DNA of 64,000 nucleotides. It comes from Histomonas meleagridis. Lineage: Eukaryota; Parabasalia; Tritrichomonadida; Dientamoebidae. A model generated the notes under the pieces. The model saw only the letters and a list, made by a program, of their open reading frames with translations, ran no database searches and was not told where the DNA came from. The stretch covers positions 2,091,501 through 2,155,500 of the forward strand of contig WSYJ01000186.1 of the NCBI GenBank assembly GCA_020186115.1. Reading direction: 5' to 3'. Shown piece after piece: positions 18,128 through 27,720 of the stretch (position 1 is the stretch's first letter; the number at the start of each line of letters is the position of its first letter). A program made the position numbers and the translations under genes.

Positions 18128-20950
18128 ATGTCGAGTTCTTTTTGTGCACACAAGGCAAAGCAAACAACTATCGCAGATATAACAGAAGAAAATCGTTTGG
18201 CATTCGAAAATGCAGGTTATGATGTTGAGGCAAAAAATCTTCCTTTGGATTTAAATCAAGAATTTGAAAAATTGGAAAAAGAAATATCTGAAAATTCTGA
18301 ATGGGATACTAGAGTTGCTGCTATAAAAAATGTTATGGGTTATATAAATTCTGGTGCATGTGAAAATGACGATTTTGTTCATAATTTAATTAAACTTTAT
18401 TCAGGATTATCTACAGCTATAACCAACTTAAGAAGTACTTTAATGAAGCAAGCTTGTCTTCTTGTTTCACAACTTGCTCGGGAGCTTGGACCTCGTTTTT
18501 CACAAATAGGTGATTATTTACCACCACTCTCAACTAGATTATCACATGGAACTCAAGTAATATCCGAAAGCAGTCAATTTTGTATTATTTCCATTGTAAA
18601 AAATTGTCACACCAAACAAATACTATATGGAATTCTTGAACTCGCCAAAAAGAAAGGCAATGCCAATAAAGAAACGGCAGCAGAGTGTATGTTATTAATA
18701 TTTGAACATTGGAGTTTTCAAATATTAGAACCACATTGGTCTATGATCGAATCATGTATTTTACAACTATTGTCAGATGCATCTGTAGTTGCAAGGTCAT
18801 TTGCACGACAAGCTGTTCGAGCACTTATGGATTCTTCTCCTCAAAAAGCAGAAGGAATTCTCTCCAAAGTTGATCAAAGAACAAGAAATTCGATAGAAGC
18901 CGTTTATTCCGATAGAAAACCGTCAGCTGGTATTGAAAAAATGGTTTTAAAAAACAAATCAAACATCATAAAACCAAGAGCAACTTCTAATTTAATGAAA
19001 CATCGGAAACTGAAAATTGAAAGACAGTATAGTGCAGAAAGAATGGCTGAACGTTCTGTTGTTTCAACAAGTGAAATAGAAACGAGAGAAATTCCGAATT
19101 CGCCAATTACAATTAGGAACAAATGTTTAAACAAAGAAACAAATAAAAGAATCAATCAAAAGAATAAAATGAATGAGACAAAAGAAACAAATCAAAATAT
19201 ACAAAATAAAGAAATAAATTCATTAAATACAAACAAAAAGTTAAATCAGAAATTTAATGAAAATAAAGAATCAAATAATAAAATGAAAGTAAACAAGGAG
19301 CAAAATAATAATATAAGCGAAAGAATAATCAACAAAAATTTAAGTAATAAAATGGGAATAAAAGAACAAAATAATATTCAAAGTAAAGAATTAAATTATA
19401 ATACGAAAATAAATAAAAGGAATATAAATATAGAAACAAACAATAAAACGAAAATTAAAAAAGAGCAGAACATTAATAAAATAAACGAAGATATTAAAAT
19501 GAAACCAAAAACTAACAACAATCAAAGTAAAGAAATAAATCATAAAAAAAAATTTAATGAGGAAACTTATCAAAAGAATTTAAGTAAAGAATCGAATTAT
19601 AGAACAAAATTAAGTAAAGAAATTAATAAAAATCAAAACAAAGAATTAAATCACAAAACGAAATCAAATGAAGAAATTCATCAAAAGAATTTAACTAAAG
19701 AAATAAATTCTAAAACAAAATCAAACAATGAAATTCATAATATCCAAAAGCAAAGAAGAGAAATAAATAATAAAAAAGATCAAACAAATGAAAGCGAAGC
19801 CAAAGCGCCCGAAATTCTTTTTCTTGATTCCATCAAAGAGAATAATTCATTTGATCCAAAATCGGCATCAAAAATATTAAATTTATGTCTTCGACAAGAA
19901 GAAACAATTTCACATTATGCGTTAACAATACTTTTAACATTTCTCAACAAAAATTACAATTTTTTCAATCCAATTCTTCCCAAAGTTATTTCTTTGCTGT
20001 CAATTGTATCAAATAATGAAACAAATTATGAAATTTCATTAAAAATCATTGAAGAAATTTCGGATTTATATGAAATTTCCGATTTAATAAAAATAATTTT
20101 AACGCAAAAACCTTCACAAGCGATATTACATTTAATTTATATAATAATTTATGAGAAGAAATTCGAAATTAACGAAAACATTTATTTAAACTTTTTGGAA
20201 ATTATTATGAAATGTTTTAAATTTAATAATCAAAAAATAAATTTAATAATAAAAACTTTGTATATCAATAACAAAGAATTGTTTTTAAATACAATTGATA
20301 AATTAGAAAATTCCGAAAAAGATAAAATTAAAACAATTTTATCAAATAAAACTAAAAAAATTAAAATTCCGAATTTTCAAGATAAAAATTTCTTTGAGAA
20401 AATTAAAGAAATAATTTTAAGTATTAATATAAATGAATATGAAAACATAAAAATTAACATTTTTAAAGAGTTAAATAATTTCGTTTTAATAAAGAATAAT
20501 AATTTTGATAAAAACATCGGAAATATATTAAAAATAATTTATGATAAATTCGGAATTTTCGGTTTCGAAAATTGTTTTTCTTTAATTATAAAGAAAGAAT
20601 CGATTTTTAACATAATAATTCCAAATTTAATCAATAACAAAAATGATTTAAAATTTTTGTTTTCGTTAATTAAAAATCATTTTAAAATTGATGCAATTGA
20701 TACATTAAAGTTTCTTTATAAGTTAATACCTTTAATAAATGAAATTGATTTACAGAAATTTATCGACGATTTGTATCCAATCTTAAATGAATTGATTGGA
20801 AACGAATCCCCTGAAATTAGACAATTCGTTGTAATGTGTTATGTGGAATGTAAAAAGGTTTTGGACGATAAATTATTCGAAAATTATATTCAGAATCTGA
20901 CAGAACAACAAAAACTTTTGATTTCGATATGCTATAATAGACAAATATAA
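18128..20950 (+). CDS. CLASP-like TOG-domain protein
   Basis: This 940-residue protein probably binds microtubules. Residues about 40-265 form a TOG/HEAT array of CLASP N-terminal type: WDTRVAAIKNVMGYI, LRSTLMKQACLLVSQLAREL, and VARSFARQAVRALMDSSP. The middle (about 330-560) is a low-complexity Asn/Lys/Glu linker built of reiterated KEINxKTK-like units, rich in positive charge as in many CLASP linkers. A second diverged helical array (about 565-940) may be another TOG. The ATG at 18128 is chosen because the nearby ATG at 18124 is in another frame. The stop is TAAA. Confidence 0.75.
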   Translation: MSSSFCAHKAKQTTIADITEENRLAFENAGYDVEAKNLPLDLNQEFEKLEKEISENSEWDTRVAAIKNVMGYINSGACENDDFVHNLIKLYSGLSTAITNLRSTLMKQACLLVSQLARELGPRFSQIGDYLPPLSTRLSHGTQVISESSQFCIISIVKNCHTKQILYGILELAKKKGNANKETAAECMLLIFEHWSFQILEPHWSMIESCILQLLSDASVVARSFARQAVRALMDSSPQKAEGILSKVDQRTRNSIEAVYSDRKPSAGIEKMVLKNKSNIIKPRATSNLMKHRKLKIERQYSAERMAERSVVSTSEIETREIPNSPITIRNKCLNKETNKRINQKNKMNETKETNQNIQNKEINSLNTNKKLNQKFNENKESNNKMKVNKEQNNNISERIINKNLSNKMGIKEQNNIQSKELNYNTKINKRNINIETNNKTKIKKEQNINKINEDIKMKPKTNNNQSKEINHKKKFNEETYQKNLSKESNYRTKLSKEINKNQNKELNHKTKSNEEIHQKNLTKEINSKTKSNNEIHNIQKQRREINNKKDQTNESEAKAPEILFLDSIKENNSFDPKSASKILNLCLRQEETISHYALTILLTFLNKNYNFFNPILPKVISLLSIVSNNETNYEISLKIIEEISDLYEISDLIKIILTQKPSQAILHLIYIIIYEKKFEINENIYLNFLEIIMKCFKFNNQKINLIIKTLYINNKELFLNTIDKLENSEKDKIKTILSNKTKKIKIPNFQDKNFFEKIKEIILSININEYENIKINIFKELNNFVLIKNNNFDKNIGNILKIIYDKFGIFGFENCFSLIIKKESIFNIIIPNLINNKNDLKFLFSLIKNHFKIDAIDTLKFLYKLIPLINEIDLQKFIDDLYPILNELIGNESPEIRQFVVMCYVECKKVLDDKLFENYIQNLTEQQKLLISICYNRQI

Positions 20951-21305
20951 ATAAAATATGTTCTTTACTTTTATTTTTCTTTTAATAAATAAAAAAAATT
21001 GAAATATGTTTTGTACTTTATCAAATTCTTTAAATATAAATGATTTGGAATCAAAGAGTAATAACTTCGTATAATGTTATATGAAATTTATCTTAATAAA
21101 AGATTATTGAATAAAGTTAATTTCATTCGAAGTGAATTGAGAATTATTTTACGAAATTTCTTTATATAACTCCTTCGATATTTTTAGAGATTAAATTTTT
21201 TTATACAACAAATATAAAAAGAAATATTAAAAACATTATCTTTGAAAATATTCTATTGCACCAGTAAAAAATTTTACTGATAAGAAGTTTGAAATATTTT
21301 TACAT
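20951..21305. other. Convergent intergenic region
   Basis: A 355-bp AT-rich spacer between two tail-to-tail genes. Nothing was recognised. Confidence 0.5.
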
Positions 21306-21842
21306 TTATTTATTTCTAAATAATATTCGTGAGTGTTTTACATAATGTATATATGCCAATTCAAAAGTCCGATTCACGCCACTACCTAATAAAGATGAAC
21401 ATTCAACATAATCAAACGCATTAATTTCTTTGGCCATTTTAATCGCTTCATCCTTGCGAACGCATTGATCTGGTGGTATAGTTTTTTTTAAATCTGATTT
21501 TGTTCCAATAAGAAGAATTTCAGGGTCCTGCAAATTCGCTTTGATTTCAGGATACCATATCGTTCTAATGTTTTCAAAAGATAATTTATTAACAATTGAA
21601 AAACATAGCATAACAATATCTGTACGAGGATAACAAAGTAACCGAATGCCTTCTGGTGCATAAGATGTGCAATCCCATGGTGTAACAAAATATATGGAAT
21701 TATTGATTTTTATTTTTCCTTTGTATCCTTCAAACTGTGATGGAACATAATCTGTAGGGAAATTTCCATAGATGTACCTATGTATCAAACAAGTTTTTCC
21801 GATGGAACCATCACCTAGAAAAAGCAATTTTATCGTTTTCAT
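21306..21842 (-). CDS. Atypical Rho-family small GTPase
   Basis: This 178-residue Rho/Rac-like protein has an intact P-loop (GDGSIGKTCLIHRY, residues about 9-22), the guanine motif GTKSDL and the third motif CSSLLG. PRTDIVMLCFSIVNKLSFENI and WYPEI are diagnostic of Rho. It departs from active GTPases in two places. Switch I has YVPSQFEGY, with Ser where the invariant Thr lies. Switch II reads WDCTSYAPEG instead of WDTAGQE, so the catalytic Gln and the DTAG core are missing. There is no C-terminal CAAX cysteine (ends RILFRNK). It is probably a GTP-locked or non-hydrolysing signalling protein without a prenyl anchor. Confidence 0.85.
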   Translation of the reverse strand: MKTIKLLFLGDGSIGKTCLIHRYIYGNFPTDYVPSQFEGYKGKIKINNSIYFVTPWDCTSYAPEGIRLLCYPRTDIVMLCFSIVNKLSFENIRTIWYPEIKANLQDPEILLIGTKSDLKKTIPPDQCVRKDEAIKMAKEINAFDYVECSSLLGSGVNRTFELAYIHYVKHSRILFRNK

Positions 21843-22520
21843 CCATAGATGGCATTGTCATTTTTCAGTATTGAAAACAACCGAAAGCAGTCAATTCCCA
21901 CTTTTTTTGTAAAACCGATCACATCATTTAAATCTTCATAAAATCCAACATAACTTTTTATCTGAGTTGCTTTGATTAACTTTTTTGAAATGGATAAGTT
22001 TCTTTTCGGATGGTCTATTAAATGGCCATGCTTTATTGGAAAATTTATGTATAAGAAACTTGATTACAATTTTCAAAAATTAAATATTGAAGAAAAATCA
22101 AGTTAAACATATACATTAAATGCACATTATATCGTTGTTGATAAAAAAGTTAATGAATTATTATAATATAGAGAAATGATCAAGAAATCTGCAATTTTCA
22201 TCAAAAATCTGAAAATTTCGGTCTCGGTTTTATTTAAAAATATAATCTACACATGAAAATGTGAATGAAAAAAATATAGATATATTTATGGTTAAATTTT
22301 ATAATTAATTTATGTACATAAATTAAAAAGAAAAAATCACTAAAAAAAAATGGGAAAAAATTAAAAAAGGAGCAGGGAGAAGAAAAGAGAAAAGAAAAAT
22401 AAGGGGAAAAAAGCAAAATTTTGAAACGAGAAATCTAGGCAATGGACAAGGATCAAAATCCTTGAATAACATCTTTAAATTCACCAAAATGACTTCACAT
22501 TCTTTAACGTACATTTGGAG
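21843..22520. other. Intergenic region with purine-rich tract
   Basis: The Rho gene promoter lies at the left, with minus-strand AAAAAAAGTGGGAATTGAC around 21891-21909. From about 22322 to 22430 the plus strand is almost entirely purine with G-runs (GGAGCAGGGAGAAGAAAAGAG), a strong strand asymmetry that could form a triplex or act as a transcriptional element. TTAACGTACATTTGG precedes the downstream ATG. Confidence 0.55.
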
Positions 22521-25076
22521 ATGAAGAGATCGAATACCATCTGCTCTCAAGCAGAATCTACAAATAGAAATCTTAAATCTAGTACCATTAGAAAAAAGAA
22601 GAAAAAAGCTATTGATACTGACCTTGTATCAAAGTCATGCATGCTAAATATCGAAGACATATTTTCAAATATTGATAAAATAATAACAAGAATGAAAGCT
22701 CAATGTCCATTCCAAGAATTTGATTTCTTTTTCACGGCATATACAAATTATAAAACAAACATTAATCAATTATTGAACATTTCAAAGCAAATATTTAGGA
22801 AAACGTCTTGCTCCCATTCAGAATTATGTGAAAATATCATGCAGATACATCAAACATTTTTGACATCACTTTCACATCTTAATCTCCAAAAACAACCAGT
22901 ATATTTATCACATATAAGGGAATATTTCAATCTCCTTCTTACATCGTTTACATCTTTTCTTAACAAATATCGCAACGAACCACAAATTAAAAAAATTAAA
23001 TCATTAACTGAACAAAATGTAACAAGCAAAATAACACAAACAGAAAAAAAAGTCACATCATTTATTTTACCAATTCAGTTTGAAACTCTTTCTTATGATC
23101 AAATTAAAGAATCCATTGATGAATTAAAAGATATCAAACGAATATTTGAACAAATTATCAAAGAAATCAAAGCTCGCAAACTTAATATTCCAAATCAAAT
23201 TGAATTTAACACTAATATTATCGAATTCATTCATATACTTTCAAATATGCCAATGTTTATTTCAAATGTAAAAAGTCTTTCGAATTATATTCCTTATCTT
23301 TCGATTGAAATTGAAAATCTTTGCGATGAAATAGAAAACTTTTATAATGAAAATAATGAAATCACAGAATGTTTTGTTGAATCTTTAACTAAAACGCAAA
23401 ACGATTTTGAGCATTTTGATGATATTATAAGTCTTGCTGAGAAAAATATGAACATTGAGTCTAATCAACAATTTACCAAAATGGAAAGACTGCAAAATTA
23501 CATTCGTAAAACAGAAGGAAAAATTGAATCATTAAAAAGAGAATTAGAAGAAATTAAATCACAAAAAGAAGAGGAGAATGCGAAAACAAAATTAATAAAT
23601 CATTTTAATGATGTACGACTTAAATTTGGTTATATTTCTGATAAATATGAAAAAGAAAAAGAAGATTTAATATCTACAATATCAATAAAACTTAATGATT
23701 TATTAGATGAAAAATTTAAAATTGATCAAAAATCTATGACGAATGGAAAAGAGCAATTTGATGTAATATGTAAACAATTGTCTAATGAAATTAATCAGTT
23801 GAAACAACAAAAAATAAAATATATTGAAGAAAATAAACAATTTCGTAATGAATTTCAAAACTTATGTTTAAATATATCTGAAGAAAACGTAAATGAACTT
23901 AATGCGAAAACACCGCAAGAATTAACTCATGTAATTACAGAAGTAATAAATAAAACAAAAGAAATCGAGAGATTATTTCAACAAAAATCAAAATCCATTG
24001 AAGAAAATAAGCAGTTTCGTAATGAATTTCAAAATTTATGTTCAAATATATCACAAAAAAATATAAATGAGATCAAAAATAAAACACCACAAGAATTAAC
24101 AAAAATAATTTCGGATATAATAAATAATAAATCGAAAGAAAATGAGCAATTTCGAAGTGAATTTCAAAATTTATGTTCAAATATATCACAAAAAAATCCA
24201 AATGAGATCAAAAATAAAACACCACAAGAATTAACAAAAATAATTTCGGATGTAATAAATAATAAATCGAAAGAAAATGAGCAATTACTTCAACAACAGA
24301 CAAAATCATTTGAAGAAAATATGCAGTTTCGAAATGAGTTTCAGAATTTATGTTCAAATATATCACAAAAAAATCCAAATGAGATCAAAAATAAAACACC
24401 ACAAGAATTAACAAAAATAATTTCGGATGTAATAAATAATAAATCGAAAGAAAATGAGCAATTTCGAAGTGAATTTCAGAATTTATGTTCAAATATATCA
24501 CAAAAAAATCCAAATGATATCAGAACTAAATCGCCACAAGAGTTGTCTTACTTAATTTTTGAAGAAATCAATAACGCAAAGAAAACAGATAATAAACAAA
24601 ATCATGCAAACGCCAGTGAGGCAGAATATACTACAAAAGTTATAGAGCCAATAACACAAATAATATCAAATCTGAGCTCATTACTTAGTAGCGATGAACA
24701 TGCATTCCTTCCAACGTCAGAGCATTTCCATGAGTTTCTTGATGCTCTTTCGCAAATGAAAAACAAACTTTCTCAAGTTAATTATGAGAAGTTGCAGAGG
24801 CCAATTCATTCTCTTCTAATGAAATCTGTTGAATTGTTTAACACTTTAGCAATTTCATTGTCATCTGCTTCATTTGCACCAGAATTCCAAAATAATCAAA
24901 ACGCAATTGAGTCGTTGCTGAATGAGCATTTGTCATTAAATCAGTCAGTAGCAAAACTTCGGATTCTTTTGGAAGAAAAAGAAAATTTAATTCAAAAAGA
25001 AGCGGCAAAATTAAGAAAACTTAAAGAGAAATATAATAATTTGTTACAAGCTTCTAATGATGAAAACGATTTTTAA
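22521..25076 (+). CDS. Coiled-coil protein with internal tandem repeats
   Basis: The ATG at 22521 gives 851 residues; the frame extends two codons further up only as TTG. After a basic N-terminus (RKKKKK, about 24) the protein is largely helical with heptads from about 80 to 450, for example RKTEGKIESLKRELEEIKSQKEEE. Five tandem copies of a module containing QFRNEFQNLCSNIS and KTPQELTKIISD follow (about 436-690), and a C-terminal coiled coil (about 800-845). No motor or enzymatic domain is present. A cytoskeletal or scaffold role is plausible but not shown. Confidence 0.75.
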   Translation: MKRSNTICSQAESTNRNLKSSTIRKKKKKAIDTDLVSKSCMLNIEDIFSNIDKIITRMKAQCPFQEFDFFFTAYTNYKTNINQLLNISKQIFRKTSCSHSELCENIMQIHQTFLTSLSHLNLQKQPVYLSHIREYFNLLLTSFTSFLNKYRNEPQIKKIKSLTEQNVTSKITQTEKKVTSFILPIQFETLSYDQIKESIDELKDIKRIFEQIIKEIKARKLNIPNQIEFNTNIIEFIHILSNMPMFISNVKSLSNYIPYLSIEIENLCDEIENFYNENNEITECFVESLTKTQNDFEHFDDIISLAEKNMNIESNQQFTKMERLQNYIRKTEGKIESLKRELEEIKSQKEEENAKTKLINHFNDVRLKFGYISDKYEKEKEDLISTISIKLNDLLDEKFKIDQKSMTNGKEQFDVICKQLSNEINQLKQQKIKYIEENKQFRNEFQNLCLNISEENVNELNAKTPQELTHVITEVINKTKEIERLFQQKSKSIEENKQFRNEFQNLCSNISQKNINEIKNKTPQELTKIISDIINNKSKENEQFRSEFQNLCSNISQKNPNEIKNKTPQELTKIISDVINNKSKENEQLLQQQTKSFEENMQFRNEFQNLCSNISQKNPNEIKNKTPQELTKIISDVINNKSKENEQFRSEFQNLCSNISQKNPNDIRTKSPQELSYLIFEEINNAKKTDNKQNHANASEAEYTTKVIEPITQIISNLSSLLSSDEHAFLPTSEHFHEFLDALSQMKNKLSQVNYEKLQRPIHSLLMKSVELFNTLAISLSSASFAPEFQNNQNAIESLLNEHLSLNQSVAKLRILLEEKENLIQKEAAKLRKLKEKYNNLLQASNDENDF
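23826..24590 (+). repeat. Five in-frame tandem repeats, two alternating lengths
   Basis: The module starts recur at 23829, 24003, 24138, 24315 and 24450, so the periods are 174, 135, 177 and 135 nt. Long units carry an extra 13-14 residue insert (LFQQKSKSI or LLQQQTKSF). Copies 2 to 5 are nearly identical at DNA level, which suggests recent amplification and possible length polymorphism. Confidence 0.9.
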
Positions 25077-26748
25077 ATTTATTTGTTAAAATATAAATAT
25101 AAACTATATATGATAATTATTATTTTTGTTGATGTGAAATATTAATTCAATTTTTTATTAAAAAAAATGCATACCATTTGGTATGCCTAACATCTAAATT
25201 TTATAAGATGTTGACAAAAAAGTGCAAACAAAGAACAAGTCAGTCGAAAAGGTGTTCAATTGATGGAATATTTCATAAAGAGTTGAGTTCTTGTAGAGTG
25301 GTTTCGACTCTTGGAGATGTCCCTTCCGAAAATTTGTAATTACTTTTTCGAGCATATACACTTAGAATATAAATAAGATTTTATAGTAAAAATTATTTGG
25401 CTAGATTCGGATTATTTGAGTATATGACTTTTATATAAATTGAATATTTCGAAATTTGATCAAAAAATTATGAAATAATTTTTTGATTATTATTACATAT
25501 TAATATGCACAATAACATTGCTAAGTATACTATTAGGTTTTTATAAGATAAATATTATTGATTTTGAGAAAAAGTACATTTATTATGAAAATTTACATGC
25601 CAAAAGATCATCAAGACTCTAGAAACTCACCCTTTTTTTTCTTTTAAGAATTTTATATATGCATTTGTGTTTACTAAATTTAATTAATTTGAAATATTTA
25701 AAGATTTCTTCTGCTGAATTTCGAGAAAAAGTAGTATTTTGCACGACGGTTTATAAACCGTGATTCATCATTCAAATATTTTACGGTTACAAACTTTTTA
25801 GATGGAAAATAATCGTCGGTAGAAGAAAATATGTTATACATGCATATTCTAACAACTTTTTCTCGAAACTCAGCAGAAGAATCTCAATAAAACTTTGATA
25901 TCACTTCAACCAAATAATTATCATAATCATATTTGAAAATAAAGAAGAAAAAAAGGGTCAATTTTTTTTTATACTTGATTTAAATATTGCGTTTTTTGTA
26001 AAAAATGAAATATGCATCTTTTGGTGTACTAAGAATATAAGCAAGAAATCATGATTCTATATATAAATTTATCAATGCCAATAAAAGGGTTAACTTCGTT
26101 AGGTTACTCAAAAGCGAATTCATTAAAACAGTGATCAGACACATGATGACTAATTTGGAATTCTTATACAGCTTGATGGCACTTTTTATGAAAAATTTAA
26201 ATGGTTTATTATACTCGATTTAAAGGTTTTTTTATTTACTTAATTGAAAGATCCACTTTTTGAAGCCTTCACGAACGAAATTAGGAATTTTTGGAAAAAA
26301 CGTAATAAAAATAATGGTGCTGTATGCAGCACGTAGTACATTACGTTGAACCCATCTTCTCAATCTCATATATGAGGAAGACATAAAATAAATCAATCTG
26401 GAAGAAAATATTGTGCTTGGAAAAAGAAAGAAAATAAAAAACTTAAAGACCTAAGCAGCGGCTTTGGCGGTGATCTCAATAAATAAATGAAATATTATCC
26501 TTATCGCTCTCCAGAGTCAAAAAAAAAAAAGAATGAACGTTAAGTAAAATTATTAACTTTACTTCGCTATTTTTTGTGAAAATAATTGGTCGGAACCACT
26601 CTTTTTTTGTATCGTTTTGCTTTCAATGCAAAAGTAAAGTTTTCAATTTTTCTATAACCAATTAAGTCCAACTTTTTGAATGTTATTTCTGTTAAATACG
26701 ATCAAAAGCAGTACCCATTTTTGAACATCAGTTTATAAAGAATTTTAA
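25077..26748. other. Long intergenic region with inverted and direct repeats
   Basis: No gene is supported across 1.67 kb. The region contains a long imperfect inverted repeat (listed separately). Two similar stretches (TTATACTTGATTTAAA near 25970 and TTATACTCGATTTAAA near 26207) each sit before a poly-T tract. A slightly GC-rich patch is at 26450-26480. The repeat content suggests mobile-element debris. Confidence 0.55.
25702..25884. repeat. Inverted repeat, about 183 bp, MITE-like
   Basis: The left arm 25702-25732 and right arm 25855-25884 are reverse complements over about 30 nt with two or so differences; both contain TTCTTCTGCTGA and TTTCGAGAAAAAGT. The interior holds the perfect palindrome CGGTTTATAAACCG (25747-25760). 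Symmetry continues outward more weakly: poly-T/poly-A blocks (CACCCTTTTTTTTC near 25628, AAAAAAAGGGTC near 25951) and CCAAAAGAT-type matches near 25600 and 26017. It has no coding capacity. Confidence 0.75.
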
Positions 26749-27720
26749 ATGGGGAATAAATCAAGTAAAACGAAAATATATAAATTTGATACCACCAACG
26801 CCGAATTTGAAGGAATCCCAGAAAACCTAATTCATTATGTCCGAACAAATGACTTTCTTGATAATTTGAATATAGGTGACTTTAAGTCAGCGATGAAGTA
26901 TTTTAAAAAACTTGCTCAGAAAAAGACTGCTGGAAGAAAATTTGATGTAAGCTATATTAACTATGGATATAGGCACATTCTCTTTCTTGCAAAACAAAGA
27001 ATTCCCAATTCAAATTTCTATGTTTCTCTATATCGGAAGCTTATTTCTAAATATGGAAATAAGCTATGCGAAAAATTTGAAAATATTTTTTTCAAAGAAA
27101 TCAATGAGTATCAAATTACAGATTCTCTTCAAAAAGCTCTGATAACAGACGATTTAAATAATTTTCATAAAAGTTGTCATGACCATAGTAATGCTGCGCT
27201 GCTAAAATTAGCAGCACGTTATGGTTCGTATAACATATTTGAAGATCTTTGGTATCACACAAGACAATTGGAAACAAATGAATTATATTCCATACGTGAT
27301 AATGTCATAGCAGGCGGCAACATCGAAATCGCCAAATTAGTTGGCAAAAATGATCTTTCACCTTCTCAAGCATTAAAGTATAGACAAATGAATATGTTTG
27401 AGTTTTTACTTGAGAGGGAACCCGAAGATTTTGATCCTGATTTTGTGTATAGTTCAGTCCAATCAGATGACTTGCGCCAACTAATATGGGTGCTACAAAG
27501 AACGCTACCTGATAAATATGGTGATATTCATAGAGAACATGTTTTGGCAGCTTCTGAAGGTTCAGTGTTATGTTTAAGATATTTGGTTGAACAAAGAAAT
27601 GCTGATTTATCATCATTTGAACCTTTTGGGAATAGAAATTCAATGTCTTTTGCTTTGTTGAATAATGATATAATAATGGTAAAATACCTTTTGGAAAAAA
27701 ACTTTATTCAAATATTTTAA
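26749..27720 (+). CDS. Ankyrin-like protein with N-myristoylation signal
   Basis: The 323-residue product begins MGNKSSK, a good N-myristoylation consensus (Gly2, Ser6, Lys7), suggesting membrane attachment. The body is helical and resembles the diverged DUF3447/ankyrin proteins of trichomonads: LLKLAARYGSYNIFEDL, IAGGNIEIAKLVGKNDLS, VLAASEGSVLCLRYLVEQRN, and ALLNNDIIMVKYLLEKN. It lacks the consensus NAKD repeat units seen in the loci at 41-52 kb, so it is an older, single-copy-looking relative. It overlaps the stop of the convergent cyclin gene by 4 bp (shared TTAA). Confidence 0.65.
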   Translation: MGNKSSKTKIYKFDTTNAEFEGIPENLIHYVRTNDFLDNLNIGDFKSAMKYFKKLAQKKTAGRKFDVSYINYGYRHILFLAKQRIPNSNFYVSLYRKLISKYGNKLCEKFENIFFKEINEYQITDSLQKALITDDLNNFHKSCHDHSNAALLKLAARYGSYNIFEDLWYHTRQLETNELYSIRDNVIAGGNIEIAKLVGKNDLSPSQALKYRQMNMFEFLLEREPEDFDPDFVYSSVQSDDLRQLIWVLQRTLPDKYGDIHREHVLAASEGSVLCLRYLVEQRNADLSSFEPFGNRNSMSFALLNNDIIMVKYLLEKNFIQIF

